Notes: generated by a model not told the origin, from the sequence alone. 64,000 nucleotides of DNA from Paraherbaspirillum soli (GCF_042654985.1 NZ_JBHSMT010000023.1:124001-188000), one strand, 5' to 3'. Shown: positions 1 to 8,928, counted from the stretch's first letter. Made by a program: numbers and translations.

Positions 1-521
1 ATGATTGCGCGCTCGATGCTTTGACGAATCCACCAGGTGGCGTAAGTAGAAAAACGGAAACCGCGCTCTGGCTCGAATTTATCAATCGCGCGCATCAGGC
101 CGAGATTGCCCTCCTCGATCAGATCGAGCAAGGCCACGCCGCGGTTGATATAGTGTTTTGCAATGGAGACGACCAGGCGCAGATTGTGCTCGATCATTTT
201 CTGCCGAGCCTCGAAATTCCCTTGCTTTGCCAAAGTCGCGAAATTGACCTCTTCCGCTACAGACAATAGCGGCCGGGTTCCGATCTGGTTCAGATAGTGC
301 TGCGTGGTGTCGGTAGAAAGCTCGGCAGCCAATACCTTTTTCAGCTCATCGACGCCATCGATCACCACCACCACGCCATCAACAATGACCTCATCGTCCG
401 CATCAGCGTCAGACTCAGCGACGACGGTATCTACATCGTCATCATCGTGAACATCATCAGACAACCTCTCCGATGCCGTGTCATTTTGATCATCTGTATG
501 ATCTATCGTCCGTTTGGTCAT
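1..521 (-). CDS. rpoS: RNA polymerase sigma factor RpoS (5' part, runs off window)
   Basis: The first 173 codons of the stationary-phase and general-stress sigma factor are present; the rest lies beyond base 1. Residues 20-60 are very acidic and variable. From about residue 77 the conserved sigma-70 family core begins (YLNQIG, then LLSVAEE). It is followed by region 2 signatures HNLRLVVSIAKHY (112-124), DLIEEGNLGL (133-142) and FSTYATWWIRQSI (157-169), the core-binding and -10-recognition segment. Regions 3 and 4 are not in the window. The ATG directly follows the nlpD TAA with no spacer, so translational coupling is likely. In enterobacteria and pseudomonads the main rpoS promoter lies inside nlpD; the same here is inference. 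Confidence 0.95.
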   Translation of the reverse strand, partial: MTKRTIDHTDDQNDTASERLSDDVHDDDDVDTVVAESDADADDEVIVDGVVVVIDGVDELKKVLAAELSTDTTQHYLNQIGTRPLLSVAEEVNFATLAKQGNFEARQKMIEHNLRLVVSIAKHYINRGVALLDLIEEGNLGLMRAIDKFEPERGFRFSTYATWWIRQSIERAI

Positions 522-1487
522 TTATCGATTGGGTAAAAATTTGGATGGATCGACAGGTTTGCCTTGTTGGCGGATTTCGAAGTGCAGCTTGACTGCATCA
601 CTGTCCGAATTCCCCATTTCGGCAATCTTCTGGCCCTTGTTAACCGTCTGCCCTTCTTTCACCAAGATGGTCTTATTATGCGCGTATGCAGACAGCAGGT
701 TGCTAGTATGTTTGACGATGACTAAATTACCATAGCCGCGAATGCCACTGCCTGCATACATCACCTTGCCGCTGGCGGCAGCAACTACAGTTTGCCCACT
801 CTTGCCGGAAATATCGATACCCTTTTTGCCTTGGTCGAAACTGCCGACTTGCTTGCCTTCAGCCGGCCACATCCAGACCACACGTTCTTCGTCGCCAGCT
901 GCCGCTGCCGGTGTCGTCGCCGGCGCAACTAGCGGCGTCACCACCTTGTCATTGGCTTTCGGCGTTTCTACCGTCGGCCCAGAATCCGGCTTTTGCAATT
1001 CCGCCAGAGCGCTCTCGGAATAAGGCCGTTTGTCGCCGCGCGGAGCGACCTTATTGCCGCCGTTGCTGCTACTGCTGCCATTGCCGGAAGACGGCGCAGA
1101 AGTCAGCGGCCTTACCTCGACGCCGGAATTGACCGCGATATTGCCGACCTGCGCACCGTTCGCAGAACTTCCATCAGGAGGCTGCACCCGCAGTACCTGG
1201 TCCACCTTGATGTCATTGGCATTCTCCAGCTTGTTCCAAACAACGATGTCGCGATAGCTTTGCCCAAACTCCAGTGCGATCCGGTATAAGGTATCGCCTT
1301 TTTTTACGGTGTAATAACCGCGCCCTTCCGCTGCCCGCGGCGCGTCGGACGTGACACCGGTTGTTGCGGTGCCGGTGCCGCCTGGTCGCCGTTCGACAAC
1401 TGGAGCAGGACTACGCGGAGTGGTACACGCGGCAAGTGTGCCGACCATTATTCCCAAGACTATAAAGCGAGTTTTCTTCATTCTCAT
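522..1487 (-). CDS. nlpD: NlpD, LysM/degenerate M23 murein-hydrolase activator lipoprotein
   Basis: 321 residues. A lipoprotein signal ends in the lipobox LAAC with Cys21. A LysM peptidoglycan-binding domain spans about 58-101 (YYTVKKGDTLYRIA). A C-terminal M23/LytM domain spans about 215-317 (KKGIDISG, YAHN, LHFEIR). The first zinc-ligand His expected in active M23 enzymes is Lys here (KKGID), as in E. coli NlpD. The domain is therefore expected to activate an amidase at the septum rather than cut peptidoglycan itself. The order surE-pcm-nlpD-rpoS is the classic proteobacterial arrangement. A second ATG two codons downstream is possible as the start. Confidence 0.95.
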   Translation of the reverse strand: MRMKKTRFIVLGIMVGTLAACTTPRSPAPVVERRPGGTGTATTGVTSDAPRAAEGRGYYTVKKGDTLYRIALEFGQSYRDIVVWNKLENANDIKVDQVLRVQPPDGSSANGAQVGNIAVNSGVEVRPLTSAPSSGNGSSSSNGGNKVAPRGDKRPYSESALAELQKPDSGPTVETPKANDKVVTPLVAPATTPAAAAGDEERVVWMWPAEGKQVGSFDQGKKGIDISGKSGQTVVAAASGKVMYAGSGIRGYGNLVIVKHTSNLLSAYAHNKTILVKEGQTVNKGQKIAEMGNSDSDAVKLHFEIRQQGKPVDPSKFLPNR

Positions 1488-1560
1488 TACATTTAGTATG
1501 TGCGACGCTGTCGCTGATTATTTGTCAATTCGTTTCGCCAAATTCAGCGTTAAGCACTAT

Positions 1561-2421
1561 TTAGGCCGTCCCTGCACGCAACGGCACAAAACGACAATCC
1601 TCCAGTGTGGTGCTGGTCCAATCAAATTCACCTACCCGCTGAATGAGTTGCAGTACTTGATGATGAGAACCCACTGGTGCCACCAAGCGACCGCCAATCG
1701 TCATTTGGTCCAATAATGCCTGCGGCACTTCAAGGCCGGCTGCAGCCAGAATGATACCGTCGAAAGGCGCAACTTGTGGGAGTCCAAGCATACCATCTCC
1801 GTACTGCAAGCGAATATTAGCGATACGCAGCGGCCGCAAGTTGTTTTTTGCAAGTTCATGCAATGCTTTGATGCGCTCTATCGAATACACCTCTTTTGCC
1901 AGCAAAGACAGCACCGCCGCCTGATACCCGCAACCGGTGCCGATCTCCAGCACGCGATTCAATACGCCGCCCTGTTGATTGTCGCGCAGGAGTGCGATCA
2001 TGTGCGCAACGATAAACGGCTGTGAAATAGTCTGATGATGACCGATCGGCAAGGCCGCATCAATGTAAGCCTGGCTCGCCAGCGCCGGCTCCACGAACAA
2101 ATGACGCGGAACCGCCGCCATCGCCGCCAGCACTTTGGCATCGCGCACACCCAGCATCGCAATCCGGTCCACCATTGCCTTGCGCACCGCATCGGAAATC
2201 ATGGATGAGCGTTCGACAGCCTTGGCTGCCGGCTCGAAATGCGATGATGCCGATGCTCCGGCAGTCGTTTTCGATGGAGTGATGGGGCGGGAATTTTCCA
2301 ATGCCGCGTTGCGGGTTGCTGTTTGCGGCGTCGCGACACTACGCGTCGCGCGACCGTTGCTTGATTTCTTATCGACCACCGACGACAACGGCAACGGGAA
2401 GCGCTTGGACTTGTCCGTCAT
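1561..2421 (-). CDS. pcm: Protein-L-isoaspartate O-methyltransferase
   Basis: Repairs isoaspartyl residues in damaged proteins using S-adenosylmethionine. The catalytic family motif is VPRHLFVEP (about 104-112), followed by a substrate-loop segment around IGHHQTISQP. The SAM-binding motif VLEIGTGCGYQ is at 157-167, and FDGIILAAA follows. The protein is 286 residues, about 70 longer than the usual 210-220. The extra N-terminal part is Ser/Thr/Ala-rich and looks disordered. The chosen ATG overlaps the surE stop as ATGA, which supports it. An internal start at Met74 would give a standard-length enzyme. Confidence 0.93.
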   Translation of the reverse strand: MTDKSKRFPLPLSSVVDKKSSNGRATRSVATPQTATRNAALENSRPITPSKTTAGASASSHFEPAAKAVERSSMISDAVRKAMVDRIAMLGVRDAKVLAAMAAVPRHLFVEPALASQAYIDAALPIGHHQTISQPFIVAHMIALLRDNQQGGVLNRVLEIGTGCGYQAAVLSLLAKEVYSIERIKALHELAKNNLRPLRIANIRLQYGDGMLGLPQVAPFDGIILAAAGLEVPQALLDQMTIGGRLVAPVGSHHQVLQLIQRVGEFDWTSTTLEDCRFVPLRAGTA

Positions 2422-3155
2422 GATAAATCTTTCCTCAGTCCGGATAGTTGAACGGCATGCGTCAAGTCGATCTGCAGCGGCGTGATCGACACATGACCAT
2501 TTGCGGTTGCATGAAAATCCGTGCCCTCGCCGGCGTCACGCGCGGCGCCGGGCGGCCCGACCCAGTAGATATCGCGGCCATGCGGGTCCTTGGTTTTAAT
2601 CACCGACTCCGACACATGCCGCTTGCCGAGGCGGGTCGCCAGCGTCGGCTTCAACTGCGCGTACGGCAAATTGGGGATATTCACGTTCAGTAAATAAGGC
2701 CGCGGCAAATGATCAAAACGGCGCTCGACAATTTCTCGCGCCACCCTGGCCGCCGAGTCCAGTTCGTCCCAACCCTTATTCAACTGTGAAAATGCAATTG
2801 CAGGAATACCGAACAAAAAACCTTCGGTAGCCGCCGCCACCGTACCGGAATACAAGGTGTCGTCGCCCATGTTCTGGCCTTGGTTAATCCCGGACACGAT
2901 CAGATCCGGCCGAAAATCAAGCAAGCCGGTCAAGGCCACATGCACGCAATCGGTGGGCGTGCCATTAATAAAATAAAAGCCGTTCTCCGCACGCTGAACC
3001 GATAGCGGGCGATCCAATGTCAGCGAATTGGAAGAACCGGATCGATTGCTGTCGGGCGCCACCACCACGATTTCGGCAATTGGCATCAATGCATTTGCCA
3101 GCGCGATGATGCCCGGCGCCAGGTATCCATCGTCGTTACTGATCAGAATTTTCAT
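2418..3155 (-). CDS. surE: 5'/3'-nucleotidase SurE
   Basis: Metal-dependent survival-protein phosphatase acting on nucleoside 5'- and 3'-monophosphates in the cytoplasm. The N-terminal metal site is MKILISNDDGY (Asp8, Asp9). SGSSNSLTLDRPL contributes the conserved Ser/Asn loop, and VSGINQGQNMGDDTLYSGTV carries the second conserved metal-site Asn. Its 245 residues are normal for the family. It is the first gene of the surE-pcm-nlpD-rpoS run, and its TGA overlaps the pcm ATG by four bases. Confidence 0.95.
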   Translation of the reverse strand: MKILISNDDGYLAPGIIALANALMPIAEIVVVAPDSNRSGSSNSLTLDRPLSVQRAENGFYFINGTPTDCVHVALTGLLDFRPDLIVSGINQGQNMGDDTLYSGTVAAATEGFLFGIPAIAFSQLNKGWDELDSAARVAREIVERRFDHLPRPYLLNVNIPNLPYAQLKPTLATRLGKRHVSESVIKTKDPHGRDIYWVGPPGAARDAGEGTDFHATANGHVSITPLQIDLTHAVQLSGLRKDLS

Positions 3156-3462
3156 ATTCGAATTTTACCCGATGCAATGTTACCGATTTGTGAAGATTTT
3201 GGATTTGTTGCTAGTAGCCAACCGCCATTAGAATGCCTGATACGCAACATTATGCTGCAACGCCGCAAAAAATTTCCAATGATTAAGAAGAAAGAGGTAT
3301 TGTTAGCGCTAGCGGGGTTCTTGCGATGAGCCAAACGCCTCATGAACTTAGCTCGATTGATGTCACTGCCTGCATTAACTGGATGCGCCACCGCCGCTGT
3401 GCCTTTCCTGTCCACGGTGCGCCTTCATTTTCTCACCTATCGCCAGACCAATCAGGAGCACC
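3156..3462. other. Intergenic region between divergent surE and phasin-like gene
   Basis: About 307 bases without a convincing gene. It should hold the surE-operon promoter (minus) and the promoter of the phasin-like gene (plus). The only clear signal is AGGAG six to seven bases before the ATG at 3463. An open frame at 3152-3415 on the minus strand lacks recognisable family features and is not called. Confidence 0.5.
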
Positions 3463-3969
3463 ATGAAATCTTACCAAGCCCGAACAGCCGTCGCCAATAG
3501 CCATGCAAACCCGTTGACGCTCTGGAGCGACCTGATCTTCAAAACCGGAGAAATGATGACCGCGTCAGCTCAGGTGATCGGTCATCGCACCGCCCTGATC
3601 GCCATGGCCGGCCTCGCTCCCAGCCAGCGCGACCAGCTCGAATTCACGTTGATGGGGCAAGAAAAAATTGAAGCCGCCTCCGAGTCCGCTCACGCAGTGG
3701 CGATTCGCATGATGGCTTTGCAGCAAGAACTTGCCACGCTGGTCATCCGCCAAATGCTGTGCAACACTGCCAGCCTGCTGTCGGTCGCCAGCAGCAGCAC
3801 CCTGCGCCAATCGGGGCGCCGGCAAAACAAGCTGGCGCGCGACACCATCGCCAATTCCGCGCAAGCCGTATCGCAACTCAACGCCTCCCTGGCCGACATC
3901 GCCGAGACCGGACTCATACCGATCCATGCGCGCGCAACCGCGAATGCGGAGCGATTAAACAAGCTGTAA
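3463..3969 (+). CDS. Phasin-like polyhydroxyalkanoate granule-associated protein
   Basis: 168 residues, mostly predicted amphipathic helix and rich in Ala, Gln and Ser. There is no signal peptide or membrane segment. The opening NPLTLWSDLIFKTGEMM, followed by a long Ala-rich coiled region, resembles small phasin-type proteins that coat PHA granules. The assignment rests on composition and this N-terminal pattern, not on a catalytic motif. A strong AGGAG precedes the ATG. It is transcribed toward the APE operon, and its stop lies two bases from the stop of the phosphopantetheinyl transferase gene. Confidence 0.6.
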   Translation: MKSYQARTAVANSHANPLTLWSDLIFKTGEMMTASAQVIGHRTALIAMAGLAPSQRDQLEFTLMGQEKIEAASESAHAVAIRMMALQQELATLVIRQMLCNTASLLSVASSSTLRQSGRRQNKLARDTIANSAQAVSQLNASLADIAETGLIPIHARATANAERLNKL

Positions 3970-3971
3970 CG

Positions 3972-4679
3972 TCAAGCAGACGATCGCATGGCTGCCGACC
4001 ATGCCGCTGGCGTTTCGCCAGCCAAGCTGGTCAAGCCGATCGAAGCCAGCGGATCAAGACTGCACAAGGAGATGGCGAATTCCGGATGCGGCAACTTTCT
4101 GACATGCCAGTCTGGGCCGGACGCCAATTTGACGCCTCCTGCGACCAGTTCGGGCATTGCAGAACTGTTATCGGTATTCGACATTAATTTGTACAAGGCT
4201 TCCTTGCCGCTCCACAAATCATAAAATGCCGCAATCCGCGCAGCACCGGCATGACTGGACAGCCAGCTGTTTTCCGCAGCGGAAAAAGCGGCAAGACCAA
4301 GGCCGTCGAGATCCCGGCTACCGTCCAGCGCTTCGATATCCAGGCCCAGCGGCGTATCGGCGCTGATCGCGCATGCCACCCAGCCGCGGCTGTGCGACAA
4401 GCTGAACCACGGATGGCATGCAGTTGTCCCCGGCAGCACCAGCAGCGGCGCATTATTGCTGCGCTCCACCACCCCCACTTCATCCGGCGCAATCGCCGTC
4501 AATCCGGCAACCGCGAACCGCAATAGAACCCGGCCGACCAGGTACTCGCGCTGCCGCACCGGCCGCACAAAGCGCTGGTAACGCCGCACTTCTTCCTGGC
4601 TCAGATAAGCCAGAAAAGACGGCAGGCAATGGTCAGGCAGATCATTGCCGTTGACCAGCCAAATGACGGCGGATCGCAT
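3972..4679 (-). CDS. 4'-phosphopantetheinyl transferase of the APE operon
   Basis: Sfp-superfamily enzyme that moves phosphopantetheine from CoA to the active-site Ser of acyl carrier proteins, here presumably the two ACPs at 19150-19690. The Mg-binding motif LGLDIEA and the downstream WSGKEALYKL are both intact, with SLSHSRGW ahead of them. Its 235 residues fit the Sfp/AcpT class. It is the last gene of the operon, eight bases after the preceding ketosynthase stop. Confidence 0.9.
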   Translation of the reverse strand: MRSAVIWLVNGNDLPDHCLPSFLAYLSQEEVRRYQRFVRPVRQREYLVGRVLLRFAVAGLTAIAPDEVGVVERSNNAPLLVLPGTTACHPWFSLSHSRGWVACAISADTPLGLDIEALDGSRDLDGLGLAAFSAAENSWLSSHAGAARIAAFYDLWSGKEALYKLMSNTDNSSAMPELVAGGVKLASGPDWHVRKLPHPEFAISLCSLDPLASIGLTSLAGETPAAWSAAMRSSA

Positions 4680-4687
4680 AGGCAGAC

Positions 4688-5914
4688 TTACAGCCGCTTG
4701 AAAATGAGCGAGGTATTGATCCCGCCAAACGCAAAATTATTCGACATGAAATATTCGCATTGCAAGGTCCTGCCTTGATCGACGATGTAATCGAGGTCGG
4801 CGCAGCGCGGGTCCGGCTGGCTCAGATTAATGGTCGGCGCAAACCAGTCGGAACGCATCATCTCGATCCCGACCCATGCCTCCAGCGCACCACAAGCACC
4901 TAGCGTGTGACCGGTATAACTCTTGAGCGAGCTGATCGGCGTCTGCCGGCCGAACACGCTGGCGGTGGCATGCGACTCGGCGATGTCGCCCTGCTCGGTG
5001 CCGGTGCCGTGGGCGTTGATGTAGCCGATTGCCGATGGCGGCAAGGCGGCATCGGCCAAGGCCAGATCCATCGCGATTTTCATCGTGTCCGCATTCGGAT
5101 GCGTGACGTGGCAACCGTCGCTATTGGTGCCGAAACCGACGATCTCGGCATACATTTTGGCGCCGCGTGCCTGTGCATGTTCGAGATCTTCCAGGATCAA
5201 AGTCCCGGCCCCTTCGCCGATCACCAAACCGTCGCGGCCGCTATCGAACGGACTTGGCGTCAACGCCGGAGCATCATTACGCACGCTGGTGGCGAACAGC
5301 GTGTCGAATACCGCCGCTTCGGTCGCGCACAATTCCTCGGCGCCGCCGGCGATCATCACGGTTTGACGGCCGCTGCGAATCGCCTCGTAAGCGTAGCCGA
5401 TGCCCTGGCTGCCGGAGGTGCAGGCGCTGGAAGTGGTAATCACCCTTCCGGTGATGCCGAAAAACACGCCGATATTGACCGGCGAAGTGTGCGCCATCAT
5501 CTTGATATACGTGGTGGCGTTGATGCCTCGGGTGCTGCGTTCTTCCATCATTTTGCCGAAGTCGCCGATCGCCTTCGGGGTTCCGGCCGATGAGCCGTAG
5601 GCGATGCCGCAATTGCCGCTTTTCAGCACCGGATCGTCGATCAGGCCGGCGTCGATCAAGGCCAGTTCGCTGGCACGGGTTGCCATCAACGCCACCCGCC
5701 CCATGCTGCGCGTGGTCTTGCGGTTATAACGCTCCGACAACGTAAACGCCGCCGCGGGCGCGCCCAGTTGCGTGTTCAAGCCTTCGTAATCGGCCCACTC
5801 GTGCATCCGCACCACCGCATTGCGATAGCTCCCGAGGTGCGCGCGAATGCTGTCCCAATCATTGCCGATCGGACTGATGCCGGCCATGCCGGTCACGACC
5901 ACTCTGCGCGTCAT
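4688..5914 (-). CDS. Beta-ketoacyl-ACP synthase (APE ketosynthase, FabF-like)
   Basis: 408-residue condensing enzyme. The catalytic triad is intact: Cys165 in TTSSACTSG, His302 in NAHGTGTEQGD and His336 in KSYTGHTLGACG, with conserved Lys331. It performs decarboxylative condensation of malonyl-ACP with the growing chain. The ATG overlaps the upstream ketoreductase stop by four bases, so the pair is translationally coupled. In characterised APE systems one ketosynthase works with a Cys-less chain-length factor. Which of the two synthases here pairs with the factor at 20449-21198 cannot be told from sequence. Confidence 0.92.
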   Translation of the reverse strand: MTRRVVVTGMAGISPIGNDWDSIRAHLGSYRNAVVRMHEWADYEGLNTQLGAPAAAFTLSERYNRKTTRSMGRVALMATRASELALIDAGLIDDPVLKSGNCGIAYGSSAGTPKAIGDFGKMMEERSTRGINATTYIKMMAHTSPVNIGVFFGITGRVITTSSACTSGSQGIGYAYEAIRSGRQTVMIAGGAEELCATEAAVFDTLFATSVRNDAPALTPSPFDSGRDGLVIGEGAGTLILEDLEHAQARGAKMYAEIVGFGTNSDGCHVTHPNADTMKIAMDLALADAALPPSAIGYINAHGTGTEQGDIAESHATASVFGRQTPISSLKSYTGHTLGACGALEAWVGIEMMRSDWFAPTINLSQPDPRCADLDYIVDQGRTLQCEYFMSNNFAFGGINTSLIFKRL

Positions 5915-6657
5915 GCCATGCCTCCATTGACCGAAATCACCTGGCGCGTGATATACGCCGCATCAGCGCCCATCAGGAAAGCCACCGTGGCCGCCACCTC
6001 CTCCGGCTTGCCGACCCGGCGCGCAGGAATCAGCTTGAGCGCTTCTTCCAGCGGCACGTCGTCGATCATGTCGGTTTCGATCAAGCCGGGCGCCACGCAG
6101 TTAACCGTGATATTCCGTTTGGCCAGTTCGATCGCCAGCGCCTTGGTGGCGCCGATGATGCCGGCCTTGGCGGCGCTGTAATTGACCTGGCCGCGATTGC
6201 CGATCAGGCCCGAGACCGAGGCCAGGGTCACGATGCGCCCCGCCGCGCGGCGCTGCACCAGCGGCATGATCAAGGGATTGAGCACATTGTAAAAACCGTC
6301 CAGGTTGGTCTTCAATACCAGGTCCCAATCCTCGCCCGACATCGCCGGGAACGCGTTATCGCGCGCCACGCCGGCATTGCAGACCACGCCGTAATAGCAA
6401 CCGTGCTGCGCGATATCCGCCAGCAGGATTTCTGCGCAGGCCTCGCGCTCGCCGATATCGAATTGCAAGACCCGTGCTTGCCGGCCCATCTCGCGGATGG
6501 TCTGCGCCACCTCGTCAGCCGCCGCCCGCTGGCGATGGCAATGCAGGACCAGGTCGTAACCGTCGCGCGCCAGCCGCAACGCAATGGCCTTGCCGATCCC
6601 GCGGCTGGAGCCGGTGACCAGCACCGTCTTTTCAATGTTATTCAGTCCCAACGTCAT
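5911..6657 (-). CDS. 3-oxoacyl-ACP reductase (FabG-like, APE ketoreductase)
   Basis: 248-residue short-chain dehydrogenase that reduces beta-ketoacyl-ACP with NADPH. The Rossmann motif TGSSRGIG is at 15-22 and NAGVARD at 94-100. The catalytic residues are Ser147, Tyr160 and Lys164 (NYSAAKAG). The C-terminus ITRQVISVNGGMA is typical of FabG. Four-base overlaps on both sides place it firmly in the operon. With a dehydratase it would generate each new double bond of the polyene. Confidence 0.93.
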   Translation of the reverse strand: MTLGLNNIEKTVLVTGSSRGIGKAIALRLARDGYDLVLHCHRQRAAADEVAQTIREMGRQARVLQFDIGEREACAEILLADIAQHGCYYGVVCNAGVARDNAFPAMSGEDWDLVLKTNLDGFYNVLNPLIMPLVQRRAAGRIVTLASVSGLIGNRGQVNYSAAKAGIIGATKALAIELAKRNITVNCVAPGLIETDMIDDVPLEEALKLIPARRVGKPEEVAATVAFLMGADAAYITRQVISVNGGMA

Positions 6658-7151
6658 TCAGCACTTCCTTCAAGAAAAACCGTCACATCGGCCGGTTGAA
6701 ACACGGTAATGGTGGCGCTCGCCAGTTGCGTCTGGCCGTCGGCGATATGACACTCAAACGATCCAATCCCGTTGTCGGCCTGCAGTACCCGTTGCACATG
6801 CACTTGCAGCACGCTCCCCGGCGCGAAATAAGAACAGCGCGCATCGTAGCGTCGGGTACCCAGCAGGAACCCCACCTTTACCGCGTCGCCGCGCAGCTGC
6901 GCGGCATGTCCAGCATAAGCCGCGATCGCCTGCGCCATGTACTCGACACCGACCCAGGCGCCGACCCCAAACTCGCCGCAGAACAGGCTATCCTGTCGAA
7001 TCGTGACCTCCGCACACAAGCTTTCCGGCCCCACCGCGAGCAAGCGGTCCAGCAACACCATGACGCCGGAATGCGGCAGCAGGCCGCGAATTGCGGGCAA
7101 TTCGTCTGGCAGCCGCTCGTCCATCCGTTTATTGGAATGCAAGGCCATCAT
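6654..7151 (-). CDS. Hotdog-fold 3-hydroxyacyl-ACP dehydratase (ApeP-like)
   Basis: 165 residues with the FabA/FabZ/ApeP-type hotdog pattern: LLPHSGVMVLLDR with the presumed catalytic His27, then a central helix around VGVEYMAQAIAAYAGH. Expected to dehydrate 3-hydroxyacyl-ACP to the trans-2-enoyl product that is left unreduced in a polyene. No enoyl reductase is encoded in the operon, which fits a conjugated product. It overlaps both neighbours by four bases. It is separate from the second dehydratase domain fused to the ligase at 16834-18582. Confidence 0.85.
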   Translation of the reverse strand: MMALHSNKRMDERLPDELPAIRGLLPHSGVMVLLDRLLAVGPESLCAEVTIRQDSLFCGEFGVGAWVGVEYMAQAIAAYAGHAAQLRGDAVKVGFLLGTRRYDARCSYFAPGSVLQVHVQRVLQADNGIGSFECHIADGQTQLASATITVFQPADVTVFLEGSAE

Positions 7152-8323
7152 TCACGCCCCAGTATCAAGGTCGCGTTGGCGCCGCCAAACGCAAATGAAT
7201 TGCTCAAGGCCCAGCGCACCGGATGGCCGAGCCGGGCGCCGGCCGGCAACAGATTGAGCGCCGGCAGCGCGGAGTCGACCACGCCATCCCATAGATGCGG
7301 CGGCAGGCAGCCGGCGCGATTGTCGTCCTGCATCGCCAGCCAGCACAGCCCCGCCTCGACCGCGCCCGCCGCACCCAGAGTGTGTCCGGTGAAAGGCTTG
7401 GTGGAACTGACCGCAACCTGATTGCCGAACTGGCTGGCAATGACGGCGCTTTCCATCGCGTCGTTTTGCACGGTGGCGGTGCCATGCAGATTGATATAGT
7501 CGATTTGGGACGCAGCGATACCGGCGCGCGATAAAGCCTGCTCAATCGCGATCCGGGCGCCGCCGCCTGCCGGGTCCGGGGCCGAGATGTGATAGCCGTC
7601 GCAGGATTCGCCCCAGCCGCGCAAGGCCACCGTGGCCGGTTCGGCGCTCATCAAAAACAGGGCCGCGCCCTCGCCGATATTGATGCCGTTGCGATTGGCG
7701 CTGAACGGATTGCAGCGTGCAGCGCTGACCGACTCCAGCGCGCCGAAACCGGCCACGGTAAACGCGCACAAAGAGTCGACGCCGCCGGTCAGCACGACAT
7801 CGCACACGCCCATCCGGATCAGCCTGGCGGCACTCGCCATGGCCTTGGCGCTGGAGGCGCAAGCGCTGGATTGCACATAGGCCGGCCCGGTAATGCCCAG
7901 CACGCTGGCCAGCATGGATGCCGGCGAACCCATTTCCTGCTGCGCATAAGTGAACTGCGATGGAAATTTTCCGTCGGCGGCGCGCTGCCTGCACGCAGCT
8001 TCGGTCTCGGCGATACCGGAAGTGCTGGTGCCGAGCACGATGGCAATCCGATCCGCGCCATAACGCTCGATGGCGGCATCGACCGCCGGCCGAATCGCTG
8101 CCAGCGCCGCCAAGGCCAGCTGATTATTGCGGCTGCGATGGATCAGCGGCAGCGCTTCGACGCTCGGCAAGACCGTGTCGACGCAACCCAAAGACAACTG
8201 CCGGCCGCTCGAATAACGCTCCGTCAGCGCGACCCCGCTGTGGCCGTCGAACAGACGGCCGGCGATCTCGGCGTGGTTATCGCCGAGCGCGCAAATCATG
8301 CCGAGTTGATTGAGATAAAGCAT
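7148..8323 (-). CDS. Second beta-ketoacyl-ACP synthase of the APE operon
   Basis: 391 residues with an intact condensing-enzyme triad: Cys155 in SSACASSAK, His280 in NLHGTATVQND and His314 in KPFTGHTLGAAG, with Lys309. It is clearly diverged from the other ketosynthase at 4688-5914 (shorter N-terminus, SACAS rather than SACTS). A separate role is likely, such as the first condensation on the aryl starter. Its stop overlaps the dehydratase start, and only two bases separate its ATG from the DUF3261 lipoprotein stop. Confidence 0.9.
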   Translation of the reverse strand: MLYLNQLGMICALGDNHAEIAGRLFDGHSGVALTERYSSGRQLSLGCVDTVLPSVEALPLIHRSRNNQLALAALAAIRPAVDAAIERYGADRIAIVLGTSTSGIAETEAACRQRAADGKFPSQFTYAQQEMGSPASMLASVLGITGPAYVQSSACASSAKAMASAARLIRMGVCDVVLTGGVDSLCAFTVAGFGALESVSAARCNPFSANRNGINIGEGAALFLMSAEPATVALRGWGESCDGYHISAPDPAGGGARIAIEQALSRAGIAASQIDYINLHGTATVQNDAMESAVIASQFGNQVAVSSTKPFTGHTLGAAGAVEAGLCWLAMQDDNRAGCLPPHLWDGVVDSALPALNLLPAGARLGHPVRWALSNSFAFGGANATLILGRE

Positions 8324-8325
8324 AT

Positions 8326-8928
8326 TTACGGTGCGGAAGTGGTCGCAGAAGTCGGTGAGCCGCTGGCATCGTTCACCGATTCAATCGTCAAGCGGTAGTG
8401 ATAACGCAGATTGTCCAGCTCGACCTTGCCGCCCCAGCGCGAGGCGCTGCTGTAGTTGATCACCATTACCGGCGCATCGTCCAGCAGCAAGGTGCGACGC
8501 AAGCCTTGCTGTTCGATTTTCCAGCCGGCCGGCAAGGCTTGCCGAATCGCTTCCAGCGGCCACAGTGTCAGTTGCGTATCCTCCAGCACATCCTCCGCCC
8601 GTACCTGGGACGGCAACATCGGATGGCGCCAGGACTGCAAGGTCTGGCCATCGAATTGCAAGGTCAGCACCCGTTGGCCGAAAGCCAGCCCGACCATGGT
8701 GAATTGCTTGGCGTCGATTTCCAGCGCGGCATCGAGCTGATCGGTGCGGCCGTTGCGTTCCACGGTCAAATGCTGTTGCAGGCTGATGTTGGCGCCCAAG
8801 GTGGCCGGCGCCAGTTTCAAGCCCAGCCGGGCCGCCGGCGGCGCCGCCGGTGTGCCGGCGCAAGCTGCCAGCAGCATCGCGCACAATGCGGCAAACAGCC
8901 GGCGTTGAACGATTGCAGTTACGCGCAT
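8326..8928 (-). CDS. DUF3261-family lipoprotein of the APE operon
   Basis: 200 residues with a lipoprotein signal: basic start, hydrophobic stretch and lipobox LAAC followed by AGTP. The rest is beta-rich, as expected for DUF3261 proteins regularly found in aryl polyene clusters. The exact function is unknown; an envelope role in handling or anchoring the finished aryl polyene lipid together with the LolA-like carrier and MMPL exporter is inference. Its start overlaps the FAD oxidoreductase stop by ten bases. Confidence 0.8.
   Translation of the reverse strand: MRVTAIVQRRLFAALCAMLLAACAGTPAAPPAARLGLKLAPATLGANISLQQHLTVERNGRTDQLDAALEIDAKQFTMVGLAFGQRVLTLQFDGQTLQSWRHPMLPSQVRAEDVLEDTQLTLWPLEAIRQALPAGWKIEQQGLRRTLLLDDAPVMVINYSSASRWGGKVELDNLRYHYRLTIESVNDASGSPTSATTSAP

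Noticed and set aside
3152..3415. 87-codon minus-strand frame upstream of surE
   Set aside because: No start signal, no recognisable family, and it covers the expected surE promoter region.
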